This document shows positions 51,879 through 60,481 of a DNA stretch of 64,000 nucleotides, in pieces; positions within the stretch are counted from its first letter, which is position 1; every line of letters starts with the position of its first letter. A model generated the notes under the pieces. The model did no database searches. It saw only the letters and a program-made list of their open reading frames with translations, and was not told the DNA's origin. The stretch is from Synechococcus sp. A10-1-5-1 (lineage in GTDB: Bacteria; Cyanobacteriota; Cyanobacteriia; PCC-6307; Cyanobiaceae). The DNA is taken from NCBI RefSeq assembly GCF_023115425.1, contig NZ_CP096032.1:2108001-2172000 (forward strand). Reading direction: 5' to 3'. Both the position numbers and the translations under genes were made by a program.

Positions 51879-52052
51879 TTAACAGTCGTCGTCGGCGTCG
51901 AACTCTTCGTCGAAGAGCGAGTCTCGCAGCAGGCGATCCACCAGCAGCCCCATGTCATCGAGCTGGAGTTGCTGCATCAACAGCTCCAGTTCTTTGATCA
52001 CCGGCTCAGAGAGACGCAGGGTGATTGGAAGGCTGTCTTCTCCGCCGAGCAT
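51879..52052 (-). CDS. Small ribbon-helix-helix-like protein (57 aa)
   Basis: This short ORF reads MLGGEDSLPITLRLSEPVIK, then ELELLMQQLQLDDMGLLVD and RLLRDSLFDEEFDADDDC. The beta strand LPITLRLS followed by two helices is the pattern of MetJ/Arc or CopG-type DNA-binding proteins, and the tail is strongly acidic. It has an ATG start and ends 6 nt before the HDAC-like gene. Specific DNA binding is inference; the size and coding pattern are clear. Confidence 0.68.
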   Translation of the reverse strand: MLGGEDSLPITLRLSEPVIKELELLMQQLQLDDMGLLVDRLLRDSLFDEEFDADDDC

Positions 52053-52123
52053 TGCGGGTGGGCGATGGCAGTGCGAAGTCTGGCGGAAACCGGGCTACAA
52101 AGGAGTGCAATCAAGGGATCGCG

Positions 52124-52354
52124 ATGGCTCCAGTCTGGCTGGTGATCTTGTTCTGGTCCGGGTCTGTTCATGGCGGCACGGCGATGCAATCGCTGCCGAT
52201 GAAAACCTTTGCCGACTGTCAGAAGTCCCGCGACATGCTGATGGCCCAGCTCAAGACGAGCCCGGTCAGCAAGAGCAAGGCGCTCAATAGCTTCTGTATT
52301 TCCGGCTCAGAACTGCCGCCGGCCGCTCCGGTGGGCCAGACCCCGGAGTCCTAG
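52124..52354 (+). CDS. Small exported protein of unknown function (76 aa)
   Basis: The product has a hydrophobic N terminus (MAPVWLVILFWSGSVHGG) that looks like a signal peptide, then a short mature part with two cysteines (FADCQKSRDMLMAQL, LNSFCISGSELPP) and a Pro-rich end. AAGGG lies about 6 nt before the ATG. Its TAG stop interlocks with the sigma-factor stop on the opposite strand (CTAG, 52351-52354). No known family is recognised. Confidence 0.6.
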   Translation: MAPVWLVILFWSGSVHGGTAMQSLPMKTFADCQKSRDMLMAQLKTSPVSKSKALNSFCISGSELPPAAPVGQTPES

Positions 52355-53280
52355 ATCGCCGTCGGCATGCGCCGAGTGAGGTGACGCAGCTTGCGCAGCG
52401 CTTTGAGCTCCACCTGGCGTACCCGCTCGCGGGAGACCTCGAGCATGCGGCCGATTTCAGCGAGGGTGTGGCGCTCTTCTCCTTCGAGGCCAAAGCGCAG
52501 TTCAAGCACCTGACGCTCCTGGTCGGTCAGGTGGGTCAGCCAGCGGCCCAGTTGCTCTTGGTGGATGCCGCGCTCCACCTGATCCAGGGGCTCGCTGTTG
52601 GTTTGATCGGCAATCAGGTCACCGAGGAAACTCCGGCCCTCTTCGCCGTTCACCGGGGCATCCAGGCTGGAGGTCGTCAGGGCTTGGCGCAGCAGGGAGT
52701 CGAGCTCATCGAGCGGCATGTCCATCTCTTCCGCAATTTCCTTGCGGCTGGGCATCGCACCGAGCTTGTGGGCCAGCTCAAGGCTGACTTTGCGAATGGC
52801 GGTGAGGCGTTCAGAGAGATGAACCGGTAAGCGGATGGTCCGCGATTGGCAGGCGATGGCCCGGGTCATGCTCTGGCGGATCCACCAGAAGGCATAGGTC
52901 GAGAACTTGTAGCCGCGGGTGGGATCGAATTTCTCCACCGCGCGCTCAAGGCCCAGCGATCCCTCTTGAATGAGATCGAGGAGCTCGAGGCCTTTGCCTT
53001 GATATTTCTTGGCGACGCTGACAACAAGCCGCAGATTTGCCTTCATCATGCGCTCTTTGGAGCGCCGGCCCACCCGCATGATCTTTTTCTCGTGGGTTGT
53101 ATAGCTCTCTCCTTTGTCTTCTTCTGCAAGTCGCATCATCGCTTGCACTTGATTGCCTAATTCAATCTCTTCCGCCGGGGTCAGCAGGGGGACACGGCCA
53201 ATGGTCGAGAGGTACCAACTAATGGGATCGCTACTGCGACGGCGACTGCTGTTGGTGTTGGAGCTGGTGGCGGTTGCCAT
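52351..53280 (-). CDS. Group 2 RNA polymerase sigma factor (RpoD/SigA-like)
   Basis: The 309-aa product is a sigma-70 protein lacking region 1.1. Region 1.2 is DPISWYLSTIGRVPLLTPAE, region 2 contains NLRLVVSVAKKYQGKGLELL, DLIQEGSLGLERAVEKFDP and KFSTYAFWWIRQSMTRAIA, region 3 lies around 160-235, and region 4 has LELRFGLEGEERHTLAEIG and SRERVRQVELKALRKLR. The short N terminus and size match the group 2 sigma factors that cyanobacteria use for stress, nitrogen, light or circadian responses; which one cannot be told. About 130 bp of AT-rich sequence upstream may hold its promoter. Confidence 0.94.
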   Translation of the reverse strand: MATATSSNTNSSRRRSSDPISWYLSTIGRVPLLTPAEEIELGNQVQAMMRLAEEDKGESYTTHEKKIMRVGRRSKERMMKANLRLVVSVAKKYQGKGLELLDLIQEGSLGLERAVEKFDPTRGYKFSTYAFWWIRQSMTRAIACQSRTIRLPVHLSERLTAIRKVSLELAHKLGAMPSRKEIAEEMDMPLDELDSLLRQALTTSSLDAPVNGEEGRSFLGDLIADQTNSEPLDQVERGIHQEQLGRWLTHLTDQERQVLELRFGLEGEERHTLAEIGRMLEVSRERVRQVELKALRKLRHLTRRMPTAI

Positions 53281-53412
53281 TGGGGCTCCTCCCGAAACGT
53301 TTGGAAAATCTCCTACGGATTTTTTTGAAACTGTTGGGATTTCAGTAACGCTTCAGCTTTGAGATACGAAAAATCACACCACTTTTGAGACTCGCTTGCA
53401 CCACTGGCCTGT

Positions 53413-55005
53413 TCAGATTCTGTTCACAATTGTGGATTTCGTTTTTCTCTCCATCGCGGCCAAGATTTCGGCAATACGACTTGGCGTTGCCCCTCCGATT
53501 CCATGCTGCTCACTGGCTCGCTGACCGGCCGCGGCATGGGCGAGGGCGGCGAGTGCCAGCAACGAACCACCTGCGGTGGCCCCGCTCGCCAGGGCCAGGG
53601 CACCCAATCCTCCGGCATAGCCCGCCAAGACATCCCCAAGCCCCGCCCTGGCGGCATGGGAGCAGGCGCTGCTGAGTTGCCAGCGCTCACCAGTGGGATC
53701 AGCAATGACACTGCGGGCGCCCTTGAGCAGCACCGAGCAGCCGCTGCGTTGGGCCGCTGCCGCGCAGGCCTCCAGGGCGGGCTGCCCAGAGAGATCAGGG
53801 AAGATCCGCTGGAACTCACCGCCATGGGGGGTGAGCCAGGTGGGGCCGCGACGGCCCAGTAGCCAAGGGACAGCAGGGCGCTGGGCCAGGCGATTGAGGC
53901 CATCGGCATCGAGCACCAGCAGGCCAGGGAAGGTTTGGAGCTGCTCCCAGATCCCGTCGTCTCCAGGGTGATTGCCGATGCCCGGTCCGAGGACCACCGC
54001 ATCGAGCCGCTCCAGGGCTGAGGGCGGCAGCGCACGGAGATCCAGGGACCCATTGCTGTGGCTGGGAAGCCGCGCCGAGAGGACGGCATGGGGGAGTTGG
54101 CACCAGAGCTGATCGGCCACAGCCTCTGGCACCGCGGCCCGAAGGCTGCCGGCACCACTGGCGCTGGCCCCTTCCAGGGAGAGCAGGGCTGCTCCTCGGT
54201 AGGCGTCGCTGCCGGCGATCAGCAGCAGCCGCCCCCGCTTGTATTTCGCTGCCGCAGCAGCTGGTGTGGGCCAGGGGGCACTGCTGAGGTCCGCTGCGCC
54301 CAGGCTCCGGGTTTGATTTGGGGGCAACGCCTCCAGCAGGGCCCTTGGAAGCCCCAGCTCGATGCGCTCCAGATCCCCCACCCAGGCCAGGGCGCTGTCT
54401 TGCACAAAGCCCTGTTTGATCAGGCCAATGCTCAAGGTCAGCTGGGCGGTGGCGGCGGCTTGCCCCAGCGGTACCCCTCGATCGGAGCAGAGTCCCGTCG
54501 GACCGTCGATGGCGATCAGTCGATCGGCCAGCTGCCGTTGGCGCTCCAGCAGCAGTTGCTCGAGCTCAGCCCCAGGGGGCCGGCTTTGGCCGATGCCAAA
54601 GAGGGCATCGATCCAGAGGGCTGGATCGCTGGGCTCGGGCGTGCCCTCCAGCTTGGGGATCCCCAGCCAGAGGGCCTGGCGCAGGTGGCTTTCGGTCAGG
54701 GGCTTGCGCCGCTCAAAGGGACACCAGATCCGCACAGCGATGCCGGCCAGGTGAAGCTCACGGGCGATCACCAGGCCATCGCCGCCGTTGTGGCCGGGAC
54801 CCACCAGCACCAGCGCGCCCCACGATTGCAGGTCCGGCCAGACATCGGGTTGCTGCAGCCGCCTGCTGATGGCCAGAGCGGCCTTCTCCATCAGCGCCTC
54901 CACGGGCATGCCGTTGGCGAAGAGCACCTGCTCGAGTTCGGCCATCTGCGGGCCGCTCACCATCAGGTGAGCGGCGTCGCGGGGGGGCCAACAGAGCGGG
55001 GCCAA
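53413..55005 (-). CDS. nnr: Bifunctional NAD(P)H-hydrate epimerase / ADP-dependent dehydratase
   Basis: Nnr repairs hydrated NAD(P)H. The N-terminal YjeF-type epimerase domain (about 15-220) has ALMEKAALAISRRL, VLVGPGHNGGDGLVIARELH and IDALFGIG. The C-terminal kinase-like dehydratase domain has GRLLLIAGSDAYRGAALLSL, DAVVLGPGIGNH, LVLDADGLNRLA, WLTPHGGEFQRIF, LKGARSVIADP, and AARAGLGDVLAGYAGGLGAL with the NGDVL-like motif. The TTG at 55005 keeps the conserved WPPRDAAHL segment; ATG at 54963 is the alternative. The frame is open further upstream but noncoding. It diverges from mnmA by about 46 bp. Confidence 0.93.
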   Translation of the reverse strand: MAPLCWPPRDAAHLMVSGPQMAELEQVLFANGMPVEALMEKAALAISRRLQQPDVWPDLQSWGALVLVGPGHNGGDGLVIARELHLAGIAVRIWCPFERRKPLTESHLRQALWLGIPKLEGTPEPSDPALWIDALFGIGQSRPPGAELEQLLLERQRQLADRLIAIDGPTGLCSDRGVPLGQAAATAQLTLSIGLIKQGFVQDSALAWVGDLERIELGLPRALLEALPPNQTRSLGAADLSSAPWPTPAAAAAKYKRGRLLLIAGSDAYRGAALLSLEGASASGAGSLRAAVPEAVADQLWCQLPHAVLSARLPSHSNGSLDLRALPPSALERLDAVVLGPGIGNHPGDDGIWEQLQTFPGLLVLDADGLNRLAQRPAVPWLLGRRGPTWLTPHGGEFQRIFPDLSGQPALEACAAAAQRSGCSVLLKGARSVIADPTGERWQLSSACSHAARAGLGDVLAGYAGGLGALALASGATAGGSLLALAALAHAAAGQRASEQHGIGGATPSRIAEILAAMERKTKSTIVNRI

Positions 55006-55051
55006 AACAGCACTGGCGGCGGCAGTTCCATGATGGAGAGAACAGCCACCG

Positions 55052-56251
55052 TTGGCATTGGCGCGCTTCTCCGCTGTTCCCGTTGCATCTGAGGCCTCCG
55101 TGGCGGCAACGGAGGCGGGCGCCCTGGCGATTGAGCGGCTGCGCCAGTGGCCCGGTGAGCACCGAGTGGCTGTGGGTCTCTCCGGTGGTGTGGATAGCTC
55201 CTTGACCGCGGCCCTGTTGGTGGAGGCTGGTTGGGAGGTGGAGGGCCTGACCCTCTGGCTGATGAGCGGCAAGGGGGCCTGCTGCGCCGAAGGCCTGGTC
55301 GATGCCGCTGGGGTCTGCGAGCAGCTCGAGGTGCCGCACCACGTGGTGGATTTCCGAGAGCACTTCAAGGAACAGATCGTTGATTTCTTGGTGCAGGGCT
55401 ACGAGGCCGGCGTCACACCGCTTCCCTGCTCCCGCTGCAACCGCGAGGTGAAGTTCGGGCCGATGCTCCAGTGGGCCAAAGAGGAGCGCGGTATTGAGCG
55501 GATCGCCACGGGCCACTACGCCCGGGTGCGCCATGGGGACCAGAGCGAGAACGGCCGCCACCAGTTGCTGCGCGGCCTCGATCAACGGAAAGATCAGAGC
55601 TATTTCCTCTATGACCTGCCCCAGCAGGCCCTGGGTCGCCTGATCTTTCCCCTGGGGGAGCTGACCAAACCCGACACCCGGCTGGAGGCAGACCGCCATG
55701 GGCTGCGGACGGCGCAGAAACCCGAGAGCCAGGACCTCTGTCTGGCGGATCACCACGGCACGATGAAGGCCTTCTTGGATGCCTACCTGCCGCCGCGCCC
55801 CGGGCAGATCGTGCTGGCCGATGGCCAGGTGGTGGGCGAGCACGACGGCATCGAGCACTTCACGATTGGCCAGCGCAAGGGTCTGGGGGTGGCCTGGAGT
55901 GAGCCGCTGCATGTGGTGCGGCTGGATGGGGCGATGAACCAGGTGGTGGTGGCCCCCCGCCGGGATGCGGCCCGCGGTGAGGCGGTGGTGGGGGCGGTGA
56001 ATTGGGTTTCCATCGCGCCACCCACCGAGCCGCTCGAGGTGGAGGTGCAGGTGCGCTACCGCAGCGGTCCCCAGCAGGCCCGGCTGATTCCCCTGCCGGA
56101 GACCGAGGTCGATCGGGCAGCGGATCGCCCGCATCGCTGCCGCCTGGAATTCGCCGAGGAGCAGTTCTCGATCACCCCGGGCCAGGCGGCGGTGTTCTAC
56201 GCCGGTGAGATGGTGCTGGGGGGTGGCTTAATTCAGCGCGATCACCAGTAG
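55052..56251 (+). CDS. mnmA: tRNA-specific 2-thiouridylase MnmA
   Basis: MnmA thiolates U34 of tRNA-Lys, -Glu and -Gln. The 399-aa product has the PP-loop [16 protein letters not shown], the catalytic cysteine in [36 protein letters not shown], and the second cysteine in SQDLCLADH; the C-terminal domain has [12 protein letters not shown] and VRYRSG. The TTG start at 55052 is one of several possible; the conserved part starts near residue 20. It converges with the broken hepT gene, 5 bp away. Confidence 0.95.
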   Translation: MALARFSAVPVASEASVAATEAGALAIERLRQWPGEHRVAVGLSGGVDSSLTAALLVEAGWEVEGLTLWLMSGKGACCAEGLVDAAGVCEQLEVPHHVVDFREHFKEQIVDFLVQGYEAGVTPLPCSRCNREVKFGPMLQWAKEERGIERIATGHYARVRHGDQSENGRHQLLRGLDQRKDQSYFLYDLPQQALGRLIFPLGELTKPDTRLEADRHGLRTAQKPESQDLCLADHHGTMKAFLDAYLPPRPGQIVLADGQVVGEHDGIEHFTIGQRKGLGVAWSEPLHVVRLDGAMNQVVVAPRRDAARGEAVVGAVNWVSIAPPTEPLEVEVQVRYRSGPQQARLIPLPETEVDRAADRPHRCRLEFAEEQFSITPGQAAVFYAGEMVLGGGLIQRDHQ

Positions 56252-56256
56252 GGGTC

Positions 56257-56598
56257 TCAGTTCGCTTCCGCGTTGCTGAGGATCTCGAGAACTCGGTCTC
56301 GGATCCTGGGGAATTGGCGATAGGCCTGCCAGACCTCGTCGAGGTCCACCTTGTCGTAGGCATGGATCAGGAGATCACGCATCCCGGCCATGCCGCGCCA
56401 ATGCAGATCGCGGTTCTGTTCGCGCAGTTCTGAGCTGATCCGTTTCACGGCTTCACCCATCACCTCCAAGCATCGGATCAGGGCGTCCTGTAAGTAGTCG
56501 GTTCGCTCTTAGGCATCGAAATCCTCAATCGGAAATCCCAGGGCGCGCTCGATCACCACAAGGATGTCGTTGAGAGCGTCTTGATCCGATGGCTTCAT
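56257..56598 (-). pseudogene. hepT: HepT-like RNase toxin interrupted by an in-frame stop
   Basis: A HepT (DUF86) toxin frame runs from ATG at 56598, giving MKPSDQDALNDILVVIERAL then GFPIEDFDA, but meets TAA at 56509-56511. Reading continues in the same frame with ERTDYLQDALIRCLEVMGEA, RISSEL, and the catalytic RX4HXY motif RDLLIHAYDKVD, to the normal end. Only one codon breaks it. The upstream mntA stop overlaps this start as ATGA, the standard mntA-hepT order. A 70-aa downstream fragment from the ATG at 56469 could restart. I call it a recent pseudogene, or alternatively a sequence error; the toxin half is otherwise intact. Confidence 0.82.
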
Positions 56599-56885
56599 GC
56601 CAGTGGAATGGCATCGGCTTCGACGCGATCACGCAGGCTCGGCTTGAGGTTGCGCCGGCGGATCAGATCGACGTTGTGCTGGAGCAGGCTTTCCAAGTCC
56701 TGTTTGAACTCCGCGTGCTGAAACAGGCTGGTGCCCTGCGGTAGATCAACCAAGAGATCGATGTCACTGGTTTCTGTCGCCTCATCGCGGGCCACAGACC
56801 CGAACACAGCCATGTTGGAAGCGCCATAACGCGCTGCGATCAGCTGCAGTTTTGGAGTGAGGGCCTGGAGTTCTGAAAGCCGCAT
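56595..56885 (-). CDS. mntA: MntA-type nucleotidyltransferase antitoxin
   Basis: The 96-aa protein is a minimal nucleotidyltransferase with GSVARDEATETSDIDLLVD, the GSx10DxD signature, and a C-terminal helix ending LRDRVEADAIPLA. In type VII systems MntA AMPylates and silences HepT. The ATG at 56885 (MRLSELQALTP) gives the standard size. All catalytic residues remain, although its partner hepT is interrupted, so the antitoxin has outlived the intact toxin or the toxin was only recently lost. It lies 59 bp after the ferredoxin gene on the same strand. Confidence 0.87.
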   Translation of the reverse strand: MRLSELQALTPKLQLIAARYGASNMAVFGSVARDEATETSDIDLLVDLPQGTSLFQHAEFKQDLESLLQHNVDLIRRRNLKPSLRDRVEADAIPLA

Positions 56886-56944
56886 CTGCTCTGCTGAGCG
56901 CGGTTTAAGCCTACGGGGCACCTCTAAACCCGTCCTGTTGGTGG

Positions 56945-57184
56945 TTACCAGTAGGGGTCGCTGGAGAGTTCCACCTCGATCGCTCCGCTCTTGCTGGCGG
57001 GCACGGTGGCGATGCAGGCACGCACGGTGTTGCCGTTGACCTCGATCTCGCAGGCACCGCAACTCCCGCCGAGGCAGCCGGTGGGAATCGAGAAGCCGGC
57101 CTGCCGCGCGGCCTCCAGCCAGTCGGATCCCACGACCGCTTGGGTGCTGGAGCCGTTCGGCCATTGGATCTGCACCTGTTTCAT
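56945..57184 (-). CDS. 2Fe-2S ferredoxin-like protein
   Basis: The 79-aa product has the plant-type 2Fe-2S binding pattern: [16 protein letters not shown] provides three cysteines and the following VRACIATV the fourth (C-x4-C-x2-C...C). It is short, with a beta-grasp outline ([32 protein letters not shown]). An electron-transfer role is expected; the partner is unknown. The start overlaps the cobQ stop as ATGA, so it is cotranscribed with cobQ, which itself needs no ferredoxin. Confidence 0.88.
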   Translation of the reverse strand: MKQVQIQWPNGSSTQAVVGSDWLEAARQAGFSIPTGCLGGSCGACEIEVNGNTVRACIATVPASKSGAIEVELSSDPYW

Positions 57185-58665
57185 CGCAGCAGGGGCTCCA
57201 GATTGACGTGCTGCTCGAAGGCATCGGCGAGGCGATCCAATAGGGCCTCCCGCTGACGACTGTGGTGGGGTTGCCGTTCACTAAGCAATGGCAACTCTTT
57301 GCGTGCCCTGAGCTGGTTGAGCCAGCGCCGCCGCCAGGGGCCGCTCTCGAAGACGCCATGGAGATAGGTGCCGGCCACCCGGTCTAGGACCCATCCCAGC
57401 GATGGATCCTCCGCCAGGCCTTGGCAGGGCTCGAGCGCTGAGGTCGCACCGCGGTGTAGCTCAAAGCCCTCCAGCAGGGCGGCCTCTGCAGCGTCCGGCC
57501 AGAGAGCGGGGCTGCTGCATTGGCGCAGGGCCTTGGCCTCACCAAAGGTGGTTCGTAGCGGTAGCAGGTTGAGCCCGGCGTGGCTGGAGCCGGCGCCCCC
57601 TTCCAGCCCCTGGGGATCCAGGAGTTCGCGCCCCAGCAGTTGCATGCCGCCGCAGATGCCAAGGACCGCTCCCCCTTGGGAGGCGTAGGCCGTGAGTTGC
57701 TCCCCCAGTCCGCTGCTCTGCAGCGCGCCGAGGTCCCGCAGGGTTTGCTTGCTGCCCGGCACCACCACCGCATCGGGGTTCCCCAGCTCCTGACCTGGGG
57801 CGATCCAGTTGAGCTGGACCGTGGGCTCGGCCTCGAGGGGATCGAGGTCGGAGAAGTTGCTCAGGGAGGGGAGCTTGAGCACGGCAATCTCCAGCTCGGC
57901 GCCGCGTTTGCGGCCACGGCGCTCCAGTAGATCAAGGGAGTCCTCCGGCGGAAAGAGTTCATCCAGCCAGGGCATCACCCCGAGAACGGGGATGCCGGTG
58001 TTGGCCTCGAGCCAGCGGCGCCCCTCATCGAAGAGCTCGCGGCGGCCGCGGAAGCGGTTGATCAGCAGGCCGCGGATGAGGGGGCGCTCCACGGGACGCA
58101 GCAGGGCCAGGGTGCCGACCAACTGGGCAAAGACGCCGCCTCGCTCGATGTCCGCTACAAGGATGCAGCGGGCTCGCAGGTACTGCGCGAGCCTCAGGTT
58201 GGTGAGGTCCCGGGGTTGCAGGTTGACCTCGACTGGACTGCCAGCCCCCTCCAGAACGAGCCGCCCGCCGGGATGGCTGGTCTGCAGTTCACTGAGGCCC
58301 TGACGGATGGCGGCCCAGCCCGGCCGGAACCAATCGCGGTAGTAGTGCTCGGCGCGGCAGTTGCCGACGGACTGCCCGAGGTGGATGACTTCACTGGTGC
58401 TGTCCCCCTGGGGTTTGAGCAACACCGGGTTCATCGCGCAGGCGGGCTCCAGCCCCGCCGCCCAGGACTGCAGCGCCTGGGAGTAGGCCATCTCGCCGCC
58501 GGCCTGGTCCACCCAGGCGTTGTTGCTCATGTTCTGCCCCTTGAAGGGCAGGGGGGTCTCACCCCGGCGCCGCAACACCCTGCAGACGGCGGCCGTCATC
58601 AGGGACTTGCCGGCACCGCTGCTGGTGCCGAGCACCATCAAGGGGTTGGGGTTCGGGGCGTTCAA
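57181..58665 (-). CDS. cobQ: Cobyric acid synthase CobQ
   Basis: CobQ amidates four side chains of adenosyl-cobyrinic acid diamide with glutamine and ATP. The 494-aa product has the N-terminal dethiobiotin-synthase-like ATPase ([42 protein letters not shown]) and a triad glutamine amidotransferase domain ([27 protein letters not shown] with the Cys). The TTG at 58665 overlaps the doc stop as TTGA; an ATG nine codons later is the alternative. The tight link to a toxin gene upstream is unusual. Confidence 0.95.
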   Translation of the reverse strand: MNAPNPNPLMVLGTSSGAGKSLMTAAVCRVLRRRGETPLPFKGQNMSNNAWVDQAGGEMAYSQALQSWAAGLEPACAMNPVLLKPQGDSTSEVIHLGQSVGNCRAEHYYRDWFRPGWAAIRQGLSELQTSHPGGRLVLEGAGSPVEVNLQPRDLTNLRLAQYLRARCILVADIERGGVFAQLVGTLALLRPVERPLIRGLLINRFRGRRELFDEGRRWLEANTGIPVLGVMPWLDELFPPEDSLDLLERRGRKRGAELEIAVLKLPSLSNFSDLDPLEAEPTVQLNWIAPGQELGNPDAVVVPGSKQTLRDLGALQSSGLGEQLTAYASQGGAVLGICGGMQLLGRELLDPQGLEGGAGSSHAGLNLLPLRTTFGEAKALRQCSSPALWPDAAEAALLEGFELHRGATSALEPCQGLAEDPSLGWVLDRVAGTYLHGVFESGPWRRRWLNQLRARKELPLLSERQPHHSRQREALLDRLADAFEQHVNLEPLLR

Positions 58666-59063
58666 GGCACCTTGCTGCTGTTGGCGTCAAACCAGGCGAG
58701 CAGATCAGCCCAGGGCAGTTCTGCGGCGGCCAGACGACGAATCATCAGAACGACATCTTCGTTGGAGGCGGTGAAGCGGAATCCGTTGAGTCCCAAGAAC
58801 ACAACTCCAACCAGAAATCCGCTGCGTTTGTTCCCATCGGCAAACGGATGGGCTCGGGTCAGCGCTTCGGCATAGGCCGCTGCGAGTTGAGGAATCGTTG
58901 TGAGCTCGCCGTAACTCCAGCGTTGCTGCGGGCGGGCCAAGGCTGCCTCCAGTGCCGGGGCGCTGCGAATCCCTTGCAGGCCGCCGTGCTCGAGGATCTG
59001 CTGGTGATGCATGGCCCGAACGGCAGTGGCTGGAACCCAGGTGGGCTCAGGGCCTTTGCTCAT
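58662..59063 (-). CDS. doc: Fic/Doc family toxin (death-on-curing type)
   Basis: The 133-aa product has the Fic-type active motif [13 protein letters not shown] (HPFx2GNKR-like) and a Doc-type N terminus ([36 protein letters not shown]). Doc phosphorylates elongation factor Tu and blocks translation; whether this one does so is inference. The upstream antitoxin stop overlaps its ATG as ATGA, and its own stop overlaps cobQ as TTGA. The active-site His, Asn-Lys-Arg are all present, so the toxin looks intact. Confidence 0.9.
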   Translation of the reverse strand: MSKGPEPTWVPATAVRAMHHQQILEHGGLQGIRSAPALEAALARPQQRWSYGELTTIPQLAAAYAEALTRAHPFADGNKRSGFLVGVVFLGLNGFRFTASNEDVVLMIRRLAAAELPWADLLAWFDANSSKVP

Positions 59064-59287
59064 TGGGCTAACTCACGCAAGGCGGGCTGAAATTGCTTGG
59101 CTGCTTCCGAGGCGAGGGCTAGTGCCTGTTGAACCGTCGGGTCAAACGGGGTCAGCAGGATGCCGTCTGCGGTCTCGATGGCTTGCACGCGATCCCCTGG
59201 CTCCAGGTGGAATCGCCGGGCCAGTTCTTTGGGGATCGTGGCGCTGACGGAGCCGCCGGACTGCCGAAGGGTGACTTCCGAGGCCAT
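59060..59287 (-). CDS. AbrB/MazE-type antitoxin
   Basis: The 75-aa protein has a SpoVT/AbrB swapped-hairpin domain at its N terminus (SEVTLRQSGGSVSATIPKEL, RFHLEPGDRVQAIETADGI) and a short C-terminal tail that would bind the toxin (FDPTVQQALALASEAAKQFQ). AbrB-type antitoxins repress their own operon. The ATG giving MASEVTL is chosen; an upstream ATG adds seven residues. It heads the run antitoxin-doc-cobQ-ferredoxin. Most Doc toxins pair with Phd, so an AbrB partner is a mixed pairing. Confidence 0.88.
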   Translation of the reverse strand: MASEVTLRQSGGSVSATIPKELARRFHLEPGDRVQAIETADGILLTPFDPTVQQALALASEAAKQFQPALRELAQ

Positions 59288-59794
59288 GGCGATTGCTGCA
59301 AGTAGCACAGAAATGCTACTGGGGGTGCAAAGCTTCTCTTTCAGGGGTTACCTCTGTTCCCTCGGCCTTGTTCTTCCAGCAAAACGGCTAGGGCTTCATT
59401 CAGTTGGTTCCGGCTTCTGGGGGTATCTGCGAGCTGGAACCGTATGGCTGCGATATGGCGTCGAATCTCGTGTTGACGTGCTCGAGCCACCTGGTCTCTT
59501 GTTCGATTTCGAAAACGGGCCGCCAGTTCAGCATCGCCAAACAGTGCCGCCAGAGCGGCAGCATGGAGCGATACTCCGACCTGCTCATCCAGAGGAAGGG
59601 TTGAGTCGTGGAAGAAGGCTCCATGGCCGTAGTTAGTTGGCGATCAACAGACCACCCGCAACCAGGGTGGCTAGGGCTTGTTGATCCAGAAGGGCGAAAG
59701 GTTTAATCACGCTAACGGCGCTCTCTGGCCCCGTTGCTTGATGCTCACTGCCATTGCCAAACCGTGGCATCCGTGAAATCACGGAAAGACGGAT
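59288..59794. other. 507-bp stretch without a convincing gene
   Basis: I see no intact gene. On the minus strand, a 100-codon open frame (59344-59643) has coding-like composition (AALAALFGDAELAARFRNRT, RARQHEIRRHIAAIRFQLAD) but no ATG or GTG start at its head and a stop just upstream, so it may be a decayed gene. Another minus frame reads MPRFGNGSEHQATGPES to an end at LIAN (near 59650), too short to trust. The plus strand offers only shorter frames. It separates two toxin-antitoxin loci and may be a remnant of a third. Confidence 0.4.
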
Positions 59795-60007
59795 CTAGAT
59801 CACAACCGTTGCGACAGACACATGGGCTTCGGGGACAGGCGCTGCATCCTTTGCAAGCCCGTCGAGATGGAAGCGAATGGCTGAGCGGATCTCTTGCACA
59901 ACGGCTTGGCGCGTTGAACCTGTGGCCACACACCCTGGTAGGTCGGGCACGTAGGCCGAGAAAGTCTCCCCGGCGGGCTCAATGACGACGGCAAACGATT
60001 GCTTCAT
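59795..60007 (-). CDS. hicB: HicB family antitoxin, orphan
   Basis: The 70-aa product matches the HicB partial RNase-H fold: FAVVIEPAGETFSAYVPDLP, GCVATGSTRQAVVQEIRSAI, RFHLDGLAKDAAPVPEAHV. HicB blocks the mRNA interferase HicA, which is normally encoded just before it. Here the gene 2 nt upstream is an unrelated 134-aa protein, and no HicA-like frame is visible on either side. A truncated or reused antitoxin is possible. The ATG start is clear. Confidence 0.85.
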   Translation of the reverse strand: MKQSFAVVIEPAGETFSAYVPDLPGCVATGSTRQAVVQEIRSAIRFHLDGLAKDAAPVPEAHVSVATVVI

Positions 60008-60009
60008 GG

Positions 60010-60414
60010 CTAAAGCCTCGGCCAGTGCTGCTTGACCCAGTGGCGCAGGCGGGAGGGGAGGCTGGCACGGGGGATCTCCCCGGGCCATTCCGAGAGGACG
60101 ACCCGTCCCAGGGGGGTGAGGCGGACCCGTTCGGTCAGTCCCTGGCCATCGACCTCACGGCGGAGCACGCCGAGCTGGATGAGCCAGATGAGCAGGTCTT
60201 CGCAGTGGTTGGCGGAGAGGCGCTGCTGGCTGAGAACCGACCAATCCGCGCGGGCGGCCAGCTGGGTGCTGCTCAGGGCCTCCTGTTCGAGTTCTTCGTA
60301 GAAGCGGCGCCGAAAGGGGAGACAGCGCACGGCCCGCTTGGCCCGGACCAAGGCCCGTTGCTCCTGCTGGCTAAGGCGCGGCTGCATCAACGGGGGCGCT
60401 GGGGGTCTGATCAT
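60010..60414 (-). CDS. Npun_F0494 family protein
   Basis: The 134-aa product is basic and helical: [59 protein letters not shown]. The last two segments read like a small winged-helix domain and agree with the cyanobacterial Npun_F0494 family as I remember it, which has no known function. ATG at 60414 (MIRPPAP) is the likely start. It lies 2 nt upstream of hicB on the same strand and is divergent from maf. Confidence 0.68.
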   Translation of the reverse strand: MIRPPAPPLMQPRLSQQEQRALVRAKRAVRCLPFRRRFYEELEQEALSSTQLAARADWSVLSQQRLSANHCEDLLIWLIQLGVLRREVDGQGLTERVRLTPLGRVVLSEWPGEIPRASLPSRLRHWVKQHWPRL

Positions 60415-60481
60415 TGTGGTCATCAGCCAGGCCGGGCCGCCGCACACCCTTGCCAGAGTGGTCCGAGCTCAAGGACTGGTT

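Noticed and set aside
59400-59624. Minus-strand ORF of 74 aa with an ATG in the gap between the antitoxin and hicB
   Set aside because: Its composition (many Ser/Trp/Arg) is less coding-like than the neighbouring start-less frame in the same stretch, and it matches nothing I know.
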